Positions 28,667 to 38,075 of a stretch of 64,000 nt of DNA are shown here, piece by piece. The stretch comes from Ignavibacteriota bacterium (lineage in GTDB: Bacteria; Bacteroidota; Ignavibacteria; Tepidaquicellales; Tepidaquicellaceae): contig JACREY010000003.1 in the NCBI GenBank assembly GCA_016218085.1, positions 1 to 64,000 of the forward strand, read 5' to 3'. A model generated the notes under the pieces. The model was given only the letters and a program-made list of their open reading frames with translations, was not told the origin of the DNA and did not search any database. The translations under genes were made by a program, and so were the position numbers. Positions within the stretch are counted from its first letter, which is position 1; each line of letters starts with the position of its first letter.

Positions 28667-29884
28667 TTACTGATTTATAACCGGACCTTCAGTGCTCCAG
28701 AATGGATTATTTTTTAAATAACCGTTATTAAGCTTTGGAGAAGCATCATAAGTTACATTACCGGACCCTTCATTCATTTTTAAATACATAATCAGTCCCG
28801 GTTCGCTACCCGAAAGATACCTGTTGTAATAATTTGCTATTTCAGACTCGCTTCTGACTATATTCCAGATTCTGACCTCATCAACTTTTCCAAATCCGTA
28901 TTCATCTGCACCGCTGCTGCCGTAAGCTACATAGAGGGTATCGTGGTAAAAAGTATTTAAGATATATGCAGTATCAATTTGCTTGACTAACTGTCCGTTT
29001 AGTTAAAAAATTGTTCTGTCATTTATCCCGTCAAAGGTAATTGCGATATGTTGCCAGGTATTCAGTTGAAGCGGTACTTTAGCGCTTAAAGTTGGCCTCC
29101 CCGGAAAAACCAGAGTCCAGGTTGAATCCGCTTTGTAGTATTCACAATACCAGTGATTAAGTTTATCAAGGAAAGAAAAGTAATTATACCTCGGAAATCC
29201 TGTAATGTTATACCATCCTTCCAGAGTAAAAGTCCGTTTAATTCCAAGAGAATCAATTGAAGAAGAACTGTTAATTGACACAAAATTACTTGTCCCGTTA
29301 AAATCCAAGCAGTAATTCGAAGGGACAGCGCTGTATGTGATAGTAATGCTCCAGGATTTTATTACACCGGTTTTAACCGAGCCGCTGTTAAATATTCTTA
29401 AAATATATTGTCCATCAGCAGATAAATTTTTGAACGCAGACATTGGATTTTGTGGTTTAAAAATTCCCGTGTAAGTTCCGCTTCCGTTCGCAATTGGTGT
29501 TTCGGATGAATCGCTTAGAGTTGTATTAATAAAACCTATTCCTGCATTTCTAAGTGTGTCAATCGCCAAAACACCTGTACCCTGGTGTATTAGCATAACT
29601 TTAAGCTTTGTCACATCGATACCCACGATAGAATCCAGAGTTAATGAAATATCTGAAGTATAGTTACTTAGAACGGAATTTGAAATAACAGCATTCAGAG
29701 TATCAAAGGTGAATCCATTGTTACCAGCAATAACTTTATTAACACCTGTTCTTTTGAACTGTTTTGTAACAAGAGGAGATGTTGGTGTTCCGGTATTCGA
29801 AATTGGGTTATCTTCTTTTTTACAAGAAGATAAAAAAGTAGAAATAATAAATAAACAAATAGCAATGATTAATAACTTTTTCAT
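28667..29884 (-). pseudogene. LamG/P-domain lipoprotein gene interrupted by an in-frame TAA
   Basis: The gene starts at 29884 with a signal sequence and lipobox LSSC (Cys21), followed by 'KKEDNP'. A proprotein convertase P-domain-like region comes next (about residues 50-185, with 'SADGQYILRIFNSG' and 'IKSWSITITYS'). A LamG/concanavalin-like domain starts near 190 ('YCLDFNGTSNFVSI'). At codon 294 (29005-29003) the frame hits TAA inside this domain, after 'INDRTIF'. The same frame then continues open for 111 codons with sensible LamG sequence ('LNGQLVKQID', 'GKVDEVRIWN', 'MYLKMNEGSG') to a TAA at 28669-28667. The two parts share one frame, so this is a nonsense change, not a frameshift. The 293-residue product would lack half the LamG fold. 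A sequencing error is possible. Confidence 0.85.
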
Positions 29885-29950
29885 AGTTTATAATTTATTT
29901 ATAAAAATTTCTTTCTTATTATAATTTATCCCCGGGGAGGTAAAACAAAA

Positions 29951-29980
29951 AAAGGGCTTCTCAATTATGAAAAGCCCTTT
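29951..29980 (-). terminator. terminator after the subtilase gene
   Basis: AAAGGGCTT (29951-29959) pairs with AAGCCCTTT (29972-29980), ten bases beyond the subtilase stop codon, with A/T runs outside. Confidence 0.88.
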
Positions 29981-29989
29981 AAGTAAAAA

Positions 29990-32146
29990 TTATTTAATCA
30001 GCATCATCTTTTTCGTATCTGAAAAATCTCCCGCCTGAATTTTATAAATATAGAGTCCTGAAGAAAGTTCCTTTCCGTCGAAATCAACATTAAACTCTCC
30101 TGCCTGAAGTTTCTGATTTACCAGAGTAATAACCAGCTTACCGGTAATATCGTATACTTTAAGAGTTACAAATCCCGGCTTCACTATATTGAATTTAATT
30201 TTAGTTGACGGGTTAAACGGATTCGGATAATTATTAAAAAGCTTATATTCACCGGGAACTTCATTACTTATAACCGAAACGGAAGTGGTAACATTAAAAG
30301 TAAACCTGGTTGAAGGTGCAGTTGAACCCGGAGGATTTATACCGCTTCCGCCAGCCGGCAGAGTTGATGCTAACGGATTCGGAAGTGCGATATCCTGTGC
30401 ACCAAAATAATATTCTACCTTGGTACCTAATGCACTGCCGGGAACCTGAAAATAGAAAGTATCTCTAGTAGTAGTTGAAGTAAAATTAGCAGATGTGTAA
30501 GCAGTCCAGTTTACCCCGTTGTTTGTTGTTTTCCTGTAATAAATTCTTGGAGCTTCACCTGAACGAGTTCTGATTATACCATTATCGAAAACTCTTGCTT
30601 TAAGAGTAACAACTCCTGTATTAGTAGTATTCACAAAAGGCTGAACGTGCTGAATTGTTGGCGCAGAAACATCCAGTTTTCTTGCAGTGTCAACCGATAA
30701 TTTAGCATTAATAATTCCCCAGCCGTTAAGGTTATTCGGAGAGTTAGTATTATTTCCGAATTTTCTTAAAATTGCCCTAACCTGAAGCGGTGTAAGATTT
30801 TTATTAGCAGAAAGCATCAAGCCAATAACTCCCGATGTAAGAGGACAAGAATATGAAGTGCCGCTACCGAATGTGCTGTATCCGGTACTTCCCGATGCTG
30901 TTTTATTACCACTTCCGCAAGCCATAACATCAGGTTTAATTCTTGCAGGAACGTCAGTTGTTGGACCGACAGAACTAAATGAAGCCCTGACACCACTTAA
31001 ATCAACAGCTCCGACAGTTACTATGCTGTCTGCATCAGCAGGACCGCCAAGCGTGTTATGAGATGTGTTATTCCCGTTATTACCTGCAGAATTGCTTACA
31101 ACAATTCCTTTATATGCAGCCAAAGCTGCAGCTCTTGTAATTAACAAAGTTTTTCCGTTCATATGCTGCCAGGTATAACTGGAATCGGGAGAATCAAATT
31201 CGAGATAGCCGAGTGAACTCGTAATCAAATCAACTCCAAGACTATCCACCCATTGAGCAGCTGCTGACCAATGGTCCATTTCAAACCACCTTTCACCAGG
31301 GTCAACCTCAGTTCTGCAAAGAATAAAGGTTGAACGGAAAGAAGGTCCAATCATATTACCGGGGTGATAGGCACCTACCAGTGACAACGTAGCCTGACCG
31401 TGCGAATGTGCAGTCAGATTAACCGTATCACCTGTATGAAAATCTTTTCTTTTGTAAATATTCATCGGAAGCGTGGTATACGCTGGGTGAGTAAGATTTG
31501 AAAATCCTGCATCGAAATTTGCAATCATAACACCCTGTCCGAATATTCCATCGTTATGGACAAGGTTTACATTTATCTGTGTAAGCTGGGTCAGTCCCGA
31601 ACCGGTACCGTAATTCAATGAGTCAACTAGCGGTTGTTCATTTTTAATTACATTGCCGTGAAAAATTTGATTATCCGGCACTCCATTTTCAACATTTTCA
31701 TTATTCTTTTTAAATCTCTCGACAAGGTCAATTTTATTGACATATTTCAAGTTTGCGACATCATATAACTGGTTAAGAGTCACTTCAGCAGAAATCACAT
31801 TGAACCATTTAAGTGCATGTCTGATTTTAGAAACTTTAGAATTTATCTCAGTTGAATAAGGTTCATACACAGGAATATCGGATATATCCACAAGCTGGCC
31901 AGGAGGCAAAACTTTGGAGCGTCTATCAAGAGAGCGCTGTGAAACGAGGCTCAATGGATCGGCAAGCTTGGATTCTGCATTTGGTCCTTTATCGCTTAAA
32001 TAAATATAAACGCTGTAATATGTATCAGTTGAATTTTCGAGTACGTACTTTAACTGCGGACTGAATTTATCTGTCCGTGGCTTTGAAGCTATAAAAACAG
32101 CAAGAAAAGCTATTGCTAAAACAGTAAGGGATAGTATTTTTTTCAT
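29990..32146 (-). CDS. T9SS-sorted S8 family serine peptidase (subtilase)
   Basis: A 718-residue secreted subtilisin-like protease. After a signal peptide (about 1-20) and a propeptide region, the S8 catalytic triad is visible: Asp212 ('IANFDAGF'), His249 ('AHSHGQATLSLVG') and Ser431 ('GSGTSYSCP'), with the oxyanion Asn356 in 'SAGNNG'. A beta-rich domain follows (about 490-620), then a T9SS sorting domain ('NYPNPFNPSTKIKF'). It should act at the cell surface or outside, degrading proteins for nutrition or processing other exported proteins. All active-site residues are intact. It is monocistronic, with terminators on both sides. Confidence 0.93.
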   Translation of the reverse strand: MKKILSLTVLAIAFLAVFIASKPRTDKFSPQLKYVLENSTDTYYSVYIYLSDKGPNAESKLADPLSLVSQRSLDRRSKVLPPGQLVDISDIPVYEPYSTEINSKVSKIRHALKWFNVISAEVTLNQLYDVANLKYVNKIDLVERFKKNNENVENGVPDNQIFHGNVIKNEQPLVDSLNYGTGSGLTQLTQINVNLVHNDGIFGQGVMIANFDAGFSNLTHPAYTTLPMNIYKRKDFHTGDTVNLTAHSHGQATLSLVGAYHPGNMIGPSFRSTFILCRTEVDPGERWFEMDHWSAAAQWVDSLGVDLITSSLGYLEFDSPDSSYTWQHMNGKTLLITRAAALAAYKGIVVSNSAGNNGNNTSHNTLGGPADADSIVTVGAVDLSGVRASFSSVGPTTDVPARIKPDVMACGSGNKTASGSTGYSTFGSGTSYSCPLTSGVIGLMLSANKNLTPLQVRAILRKFGNNTNSPNNLNGWGIINAKLSVDTARKLDVSAPTIQHVQPFVNTTNTGVVTLKARVFDNGIIRTRSGEAPRIYYRKTTNNGVNWTAYTSANFTSTTTRDTFYFQVPGSALGTKVEYYFGAQDIALPNPLASTLPAGGSGINPPGSTAPSTRFTFNVTTSVSVISNEVPGEYKLFNNYPNPFNPSTKIKFNIVKPGFVTLKVYDITGKLVITLVNQKLQAGEFNVDFDGKELSSGLYIYKIQAGDFSDTKKMMLIK

Positions 32147-32258
32147 TTAAATATATTTTTTACTTAATAACAAATTTACAAATATTAAAGTTAAATTTAT
32201 ATATAAATTGTGTAAATAAATATTGAAAATTTAATGAAAATTGTAACAAATTGTAAAT

Positions 32259-32287
32259 AAAAAACCGGGTCAAATGCCCGGTTTTTT
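32259..32287 (-). terminator. terminator after the 548-residue T9SS gene
   Basis: AAAAAACCGGG and CCCGGTTTTTT form a perfect 11-bp stem with a 7-base loop, about 25 bases after the stop codon at 32313. Confidence 0.9.
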
Positions 32288-32312
32288 AATAATTTCATTC
32301 ATAGTCTTTCAA

Positions 32313-33959
32313 TTATTTCAGTAACACCATTTTTTTAACTTCAGAATAATTTCCGGCATTTATCCGATAGTAATAAATTCCTGAACTTAATAAGCTTCCG
32401 TCAAAATTTATTTCATACTCCCCTGCACTGAGTCTTTCATTTACAAGGGTGGATATTTCTTTTCCCAGCATTTCGAAAATACTAAGTTTCACAAAATCTT
32501 TATTCCTGATTTTAAATTTGATTTTTGTAACCGGATTAAAAGGATTCGGATAGTTTTGAAAAAGTGCATATTTATCAGGTACAATAGAAGAAATCTGGCT
32601 GATTCCAATTATCCAGTTATTGTTATATAAATTCCATGCAACATCTGAAAGCTGTTTAAGCTTAGTGACGGAATTAAGATTGGTTGTTCCCCTTGCGATT
32701 AACTGGCAAAGATAAACCGTTTGAGTATCCCCGTTATTTACTGTAAAATTCTCTGCACCGGAGCTGATAATAAATCTTCTATCGCCTGCAGGATTAGTTC
32801 CGATAGCAATTCCTGAATCGTGCAATCCCATATCGCAGTTCTGCACAGAACCGAAATACTCAGTCCAGCCTGTATTTCCTTCAGGGTCACCGTAATAACA
32901 GAATTTAGTTCTTTCATAATGGCCAAAGCCGAGAGGTTTCCTCACATCAAGCCAGTTAGAAGAATCTTTTTTAAATCCCTTCATCATTAAATATGCAGGT
33001 CCGGGTTCACCATTAGGGTCTTTTTCACAAGGGGGACCTAAGGAAGCAGTGTTTGTAAAAAAGCCAAAAGATGACATTCCTATATCTTTATTTGGGATTA
33101 CGGATTTATTATACATACCTTTCAACAACACTATCCCAACGGCAGGGGGATTAGCTCCATATACATTATCGTTGTTGCTGTAATTATAACAATATCCGAG
33201 TTTTCTCACGGTATCGCATCCGATATAATCATCATTTGAATTACCCAAATCTGGATCGCTTACAACTGAAAAATAAGTATTATTCCACTGCTTTTTACTT
33301 TTATTAATAATTTGATATTTAATAAACTGCATATCTGCATATTGGGTTTGTGTATAAGCCCAGGCAGTCAAATGAACCTCAGCATAAATCGGAAGAGTTC
33401 CTCCACCAAAACCTTCGCCTGAACTGTGTGTGTACTCAAAACCGTCTGTCAAACAAATGAATATTGTAGATGCGGCATATTTTACACCAGGAGTATCAAT
33501 CGCAGGTTCATAAATTCCATTATGATTCGCATCAACATATGGCGCACCGTAAGGAACCATCAGACCCCAGTTTGCCCAGTCTGGATTTGTATTTTGATTA
33601 TCCCCTGCCGAAACTTTATAAATTTTAAAATTGCTGTTTGTCGAAGGAATGCTGTCAACGCAATAACCGGGTCCATATTCTCCCATATAAGACCCCATCG
33701 CTTGTCTAAGTTGTCCGTTTATTTTAGCGGCGAGACATATACCGGCAGTAAATATTGCAAATTTATTTGAACCTTTCGGCCATTCAAATCCCGGTGTATT
33801 GGAGGTTCTTTTGTCCTGGTCATAAATTCCCGTGTTGTAGAAAAAGGAATTTATGTTATTAGCATTGAGATTTACATACTGCAATGTAACCTGTGCCTGA
33901 TTAATTCCTGCTGCGAATATCAAAAAAAGAGGAAGGATTTTCAAAAAATATTTTCCCAT
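32313..33959 (-). CDS. T9SS-sorted secreted protein of unknown function
   Basis: A 548-residue exported protein. Residues 1-22 are a signal peptide ('GINQAQ' at its end). The long middle region has 'GYCYNYSNNDNVYG' and other aromatic- and Asn-rich strands and resembles uncharacterised Ignavibacteria surface proteins; I recognise no enzyme motif. The last 80 residues are a T9SS sorting domain ('NYPNPFNPVTKIKF', 'SSGIYYYRI'). The ATG is preceded by AGGAG. It lies between the subtilase gene and a lipoprotein gene, all on the minus strand with separate terminators or gaps, so they probably form separate units. Confidence 0.85.
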   Translation of the reverse strand: MGKYFLKILPLFLIFAAGINQAQVTLQYVNLNANNINSFFYNTGIYDQDKRTSNTPGFEWPKGSNKFAIFTAGICLAAKINGQLRQAMGSYMGEYGPGYCVDSIPSTNSNFKIYKVSAGDNQNTNPDWANWGLMVPYGAPYVDANHNGIYEPAIDTPGVKYAASTIFICLTDGFEYTHSSGEGFGGGTLPIYAEVHLTAWAYTQTQYADMQFIKYQIINKSKKQWNNTYFSVVSDPDLGNSNDDYIGCDTVRKLGYCYNYSNNDNVYGANPPAVGIVLLKGMYNKSVIPNKDIGMSSFGFFTNTASLGPPCEKDPNGEPGPAYLMMKGFKKDSSNWLDVRKPLGFGHYERTKFCYYGDPEGNTGWTEYFGSVQNCDMGLHDSGIAIGTNPAGDRRFIISSGAENFTVNNGDTQTVYLCQLIARGTTNLNSVTKLKQLSDVAWNLYNNNWIIGISQISSIVPDKYALFQNYPNPFNPVTKIKFKIRNKDFVKLSIFEMLGKEISTLVNERLSAGEYEINFDGSLLSSGIYYYRINAGNYSEVKKMVLLK

Positions 33960-34068
33960 AACTTTTTCTCCTGTGAAGTGTTAAGAAAAACCAAAATAAT
34001 TTTTTTAAATATAATAATTCAATTATAAATAATAAGGGCAAATACAATGCATATTGCCTCAGGTTCTT

Positions 34069-35313
34069 TTACGGATTAAAATAATACTGTCTGGAAACAG
34101 GAAAAGAATTTCGAATAGCCAGATTATTGATATTCGGATTAACAAAGTCATTCAGGCTATTAAACTGACTAATTGCTAAAACTTCAAAATATATTCTTGA
34201 ATTCGGATTAAACCTGCCCAGACCTAATTTACTGATAGAGGATAAGTTAACAGAATTTGCACTTGTAATATATTTAATGGATTTTAAAGAATCGCTGATT
34301 GTAAGATAAAAAAACTCCTGTGTGCCTGTTCCGCTGAAGCTTATATTTGTGTTTGAATCTAAAACAGAATTTTCCGCAGGAGATAAAATTATCGGGGTAG
34401 AAGGTGCATTTAGTACTATTCCAGTACCTCCTGCCTTTGGAAGCGAATAAAACGCCTGGGTATAATGATTATTAGAAGTATTTTGAAATATTATATACAT
34501 CAAAGGATAATAATTTACACTTAGATTGGCAGGTAATAAAATATTGAAAGTATTTCCTGAGAAATTTTCAAATTGAATATTAGTACTATAAAAGTTTGTC
34601 TGTCTTGGAGAAACAAATATCGTTGAAAAAGCATAATTGTTTTGAATATTATTTGAAAAAGTGTTTATCGAACCTGAAACGGAAACTGAATACGGATGAA
34701 AACTGCAAATTGAATCATTGAAAGATAAATTAACATTTACATTTGGAGCTAATGTAACATTATCGATGTAACCAAATTTATCGAAGCTAATACCAGTAGT
34801 ATATAACAAATAACAAACTTTACCCGTAACGGGTGTGTTATCAGGCAAAAATACCTCACAAAATGGGTCATTTCCGATTCCGCTTACATTTTTTCCGTCA
34901 GTGAAAAATATTTTTCTTGCGTTCGATGTTCCAATATTCCCTGAATAACTAACATTGACCGTAGCCCGTAATTCGTTTGGAGAAGTCCCGTTAACAAATT
35001 TTAGATGACATTCGGGTTCACTCAATCCTTCATAAATACATCCTCTGCTTGATGCGGAATCTGTAATGTAAACTGTGTAAGGAGTTTTAACTTCAGGAAT
35101 GTAGAACTTTCCGAACTGGTCTGCAGTTATAATTTTATCCTCAATCCTTATTTTTGCATAAGGTAAGCCCTGGTTAAATAAATAACCGATAACTCTGCCG
35201 GAAACGTTAATACTTTTTTGAGTTTCGATTGGGTTGTTATAACTGCTGTCACACCCATTTATAAATGCGAATACAGCAAAAAGCACTGCGGCTAGAGCTA
35301 TTCTGCCTTTCAT
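34069..35313 (-). CDS. lipoprotein with carboxypeptidase-regulatory-like domain
   Basis: A 414-residue lipoprotein. The signal sequence ends in the lipobox INGC (Cys21), followed by 'DSSYNNP'. Residues about 38-90 form a carboxypeptidase-regulatory-like/CarboxypepD_reg fold ('NVSGRVIGYLFNQGLPYAKI'), and the rest is Asn/Ser-rich beta structure, possibly Ig-like. There is no T9SS tail, so it is likely anchored in the outer membrane by lipid. The ribosome site AAAAGGAG fixes the ATG. Role unknown; the regulatory-like domain is a structural stalk in many surface proteins. Confidence 0.8.
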   Translation of the reverse strand: MKGRIALAAVLFAVFAFINGCDSSYNNPIETQKSINVSGRVIGYLFNQGLPYAKIRIEDKIITADQFGKFYIPEVKTPYTVYITDSASSRGCIYEGLSEPECHLKFVNGTSPNELRATVNVSYSGNIGTSNARKIFFTDGKNVSGIGNDPFCEVFLPDNTPVTGKVCYLLYTTGISFDKFGYIDNVTLAPNVNVNLSFNDSICSFHPYSVSVSGSINTFSNNIQNNYAFSTIFVSPRQTNFYSTNIQFENFSGNTFNILLPANLSVNYYPLMYIIFQNTSNNHYTQAFYSLPKAGGTGIVLNAPSTPIILSPAENSVLDSNTNISFSGTGTQEFFYLTISDSLKSIKYITSANSVNLSSISKLGLGRFNPNSRIYFEVLAISQFNSLNDFVNPNINNLAIRNSFPVSRQYYFNP

Positions 35314-35546
35314 TTTAATCTCCTTTTAAAATTTAAAAAAGAGATAGAAAAAAATAATAATTTATCTTTTTTGTTTTTGGAAAAATAACTTTTCGGTAAA
35401 AAAGTTTTTCTATAGTCGGGGTTTTGATTTATACAAATCTAAAAAGATTATTTATTATTGTCAATATTCTTTTTTCGGCTGTGCTTTAAATTACGCATTT
35501 CAATTATCACAGTAAAATAATAACTTATCCGAAACATAAAACCGAT

Positions 35547-36134
35547 ATGATAATACTCAGGACTCTTGTTTTATTGGTTTTACATATATTGACCGCAGAA
35601 TTACTTCCTGCACAGGATTCGGCATCTTATAAGATTCTTTATACAAAAGATTTCGAATTGCTTATGGAATCAAGCAGAACACTTCATTACAAAACCGGCA
35701 AATGGGATACGGAAACAAATTATAAATTTTATTTCGACTGCAATAAACTCACTCCCCTATCCGATTCGAGTTTCAGCGTCAGACATAATGAAGGAAGCGA
35801 TTTGCTATTGTATAAAAATATTAATGAAATTACTTTTTACGGTAAAAACCGGTTCGGGAAGGGTCTGAAATGGGGAGCGCTTACAGGTTTGGGTGTCGGC
35901 ATTATTGCGGAATTACTATTTCTTTCATATGATGCTCGCGGTGAGGAAGGAATTGGAAAAGCAATCGCACTGATTTTTTCTATTCCCTTTTTCACAGGAC
36001 TGGGTACGATAACAGGCGGAATATACGGAGCGCTGACTCGAGAAAGTGAATCATATGATTTTACAAGATACCCAATAAATCAAAGGAGGGATATGACATA
36101 CAATATTTTAATCAAACATCAAATAAATTTTTGA
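35547..36134 (+). CDS. hypothetical membrane protein, paralogue 1
   Basis: A 195-residue protein with a signal sequence (residues 1-22), a short beta-rich region, and two Gly-rich hydrophobic segments ('WGALTGLGVGIIAELLF' and 'IPFFTGLGTITGGIYGAL'). It shares layout and several motifs with the next gene: a 'LILYKDI'-type strand before the first Gly-rich helix, and a C-terminal 'YDFTRYPINQRR' against 'YDLTKFKPEQRK'. They are a tandem duplication. The family is unknown to me; the glycine-zipper-like helices suggest an envelope location. The start codon of the second gene follows the stop codon directly. Confidence 0.75.
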   Translation: MIILRTLVLLVLHILTAELLPAQDSASYKILYTKDFELLMESSRTLHYKTGKWDTETNYKFYFDCNKLTPLSDSSFSVRHNEGSDLLLYKNINEITFYGKNRFGKGLKWGALTGLGVGIIAELLFLSYDARGEEGIGKAIALIFSIPFFTGLGTITGGIYGALTRESESYDFTRYPINQRRDMTYNILIKHQINF

Positions 36135-36686
36135 ATGAAAAGAATAATTTTTATTGTCGCAGTTTTATTTGTAAGTTTGAGCAATGCATATTCACAGGAC
36201 ACGCTGATTGGAAAGACAATCAGGACAAAAGAGTTCGACCTACGGACATACGGAATAAAACAGAACCTGATATATAAAGAATGCAATAATATCACACCTG
36301 CGAGCGACACATCATTTTTTGCCGGCGAGAAGCTGAACAGCAAACTTATATTGTACAAAGACATAAGGCGTATTGATATTCAATCGGATAATCGCAGAAC
36401 CTGGGAAGGAGTATGGAAAGGCGGACTGACAGGCGGACTTGCAGGGATAATGGCTATGACGTTTTTCAATAAGACTTTTTTCCCTACAAGCAAAATTGAG
36501 GGAGGGGGGGGTGTCTTTCTTGCGATGCTATATGAAACGGTTTTTATAGCATCGGGAAGTTTAATCGGCGGAATCATCGGCTCTATGTCGTTCTATTCTG
36601 ACTACTACGACCTCACAAAATTTAAACCGGAACAGCGAAAACAGAAAGCATTAAGCATTTTTCTAAAATACAGCTTAAATTTGTGA
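36135..36686 (+). CDS. hypothetical membrane protein, paralogue 2
   Basis: A 183-residue paralogue of the preceding gene, beginning immediately after its stop codon, so the two are translationally linked. A signal peptide ending near 'SNAYSQ' (residue 21) is followed by a beta-rich part and two Gly-rich hydrophobic segments ('GGLTGGLAGIMAM' and 'GSLIGGIIGSM'). The gene contains a run of eight G (36504-36511) coding 'GGGG', a place where slippage could switch the frame. Function unknown. Confidence 0.75.
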   Translation: MKRIIFIVAVLFVSLSNAYSQDTLIGKTIRTKEFDLRTYGIKQNLIYKECNNITPASDTSFFAGEKLNSKLILYKDIRRIDIQSDNRRTWEGVWKGGLTGGLAGIMAMTFFNKTFFPTSKIEGGGGVFLAMLYETVFIASGSLIGGIIGSMSFYSDYYDLTKFKPEQRKQKALSIFLKYSLNL

Positions 36687-36877
36687 TTATTTTTTTACAA
36701 TTTTTTCAATTCTTTTGATTTTCTGTAACTCCTTTACAGAAAGGCATTCCGACAGTTTTTCATTTAGTTTATAATTTTAACAACCACCTACCGGCGGTCG
36801 GAAACCAGCATAAACACTGATTTTTTTCTTTCAATGTCAATATTTTTCATATTAGTTTTTATTTACCATAATTTTGT

Positions 36878-38041
36878 ATGGAAGTTAAAATTAAAATAAG
36901 TGATATGAAAATAGCAGACAGAATAAAAAACATTTTCGGGAAAGCCGAAAAAAAGAATTTTGAAAGCGGATGGCACTCCCTGACCGAATATTTAAATAAC
37001 TGGGGAGGCGAGTCCTATAAATCGTACACGTTTGCCTGTATCAATGCAAGAGCAGAAAATATATCCAAGGCAGGTATATTCCTTTATAAAAGGACAGGAA
37101 ACGGTGAGCAAAAAGAAGTAAAGAATCACGAGTTCCTTTCTCTAATAGCAAAGCCGAATAAAAGGAATCAGACTTTCAAGGAAATACTACATAAGATATC
37201 GACGTCTCTTGATTTATATGGAAATGCTTATGTTTTCATACACAGGGGATTAAAGAACAAGCCGCTCGGTCTTTACCACCTGCCTTCGAACAATATCAAG
37301 ATTAACATGAACAAGGGCATGACGGAAATAGAGAGTTATGATCATTACACAGACCAGGGAATCGTGAAATACAAACCCAAAGATATTATACATTTTCTGA
37401 TTCCCGATCCAGACTCGAACATTTACGGTAAATCAACCGTATCGGGATTTAATTTCACTTTAGAAATAGATTATCTGCAGAATCTTTACCAGAGAAACTT
37501 TTACAAAAATGATGCGGCAATAGGGATGCTTCTGGAATCCGATAGCATTTTGCCTGATGACAAATACGAGAGATACGTGAACCAGTTCAAGCAAACATAT
37601 GAAGGAGCTGTTAATTCGGGAAAAACGCTGCTTCTCGAAGGCGGAATAAAAGCAAAACCATATCAGGCATTCCCAAAAGATGTAGAGATACTCCCCTCCC
37701 GCAAACTGATACGCGATGAAATAATGACACTATTCAGGGTGCCGAAGGTAATTCTCGGTATTACAGATGATGTAAACAGGGCAAATTCGAGAGAATCCAT
37801 TAAGATTTTCAATGATTATGTAATAAAACCATTTGCGAAAATAAATATTGAGAGCAAGCTAAACATTTTTCTCAAGAACAACTATGAAGAAGAAAATCTT
37901 TTTCTTTCGCTTGAGTATGATTTTGAAATAGACAGGGACCTGCAGTTGAAAGCTTATGAAATTTACAGGAAGTACGACATTGCATCAGTGAACGAAATCA
38001 GGGAGATGGAAGGCTTTGGGCAAATATCAAATAATAAATAA
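36878..38041 (+). CDS. HK97-type phage portal protein
   Basis: A 387-residue portal protein, the dodecameric channel at one vertex of a phage head through which DNA passes. Typical features of the HK97 gp3 family are seen: 'SYTFACINARAENISK' near residue 55, 'LDLYGNAYVFIHRG' near 112, 'KPKDIIHFLIPDPD', and near the C-terminus 'LFRVPKVILGITDDVNRANS' (the 'ppxllG' segment). The length is near normal. It opens a plus-strand operon of capsid genes; no terminase gene precedes it. The first ATG lies directly after TAATTTTG, a -7-like element, so the real start could be Met10 at 36905. The C-terminus is coded by the low-complexity motif around 38030-38055. Confidence 0.92.
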   Translation: MEVKIKISDMKIADRIKNIFGKAEKKNFESGWHSLTEYLNNWGGESYKSYTFACINARAENISKAGIFLYKRTGNGEQKEVKNHEFLSLIAKPNKRNQTFKEILHKISTSLDLYGNAYVFIHRGLKNKPLGLYHLPSNNIKINMNKGMTEIESYDHYTDQGIVKYKPKDIIHFLIPDPDSNIYGKSTVSGFNFTLEIDYLQNLYQRNFYKNDAAIGMLLESDSILPDDKYERYVNQFKQTYEGAVNSGKTLLLEGGIKAKPYQAFPKDVEILPSRKLIRDEIMTLFRVPKVILGITDDVNRANSRESIKIFNDYVIKPFAKINIESKLNIFLKNNYEEENLFLSLEYDFEIDRDLQLKAYEIYRKYDIASVNEIREMEGFGQISNNK

Positions 38042-38075
38042 CAAATAGCAAATAATTAATTTAAAATAAAAAGTG

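Noticed and set aside
28667-29884. Frameshift in the LamG gene
   Set aside because: Both halves are in the same frame, separated only by TAA, so an insertion or deletion is not needed.
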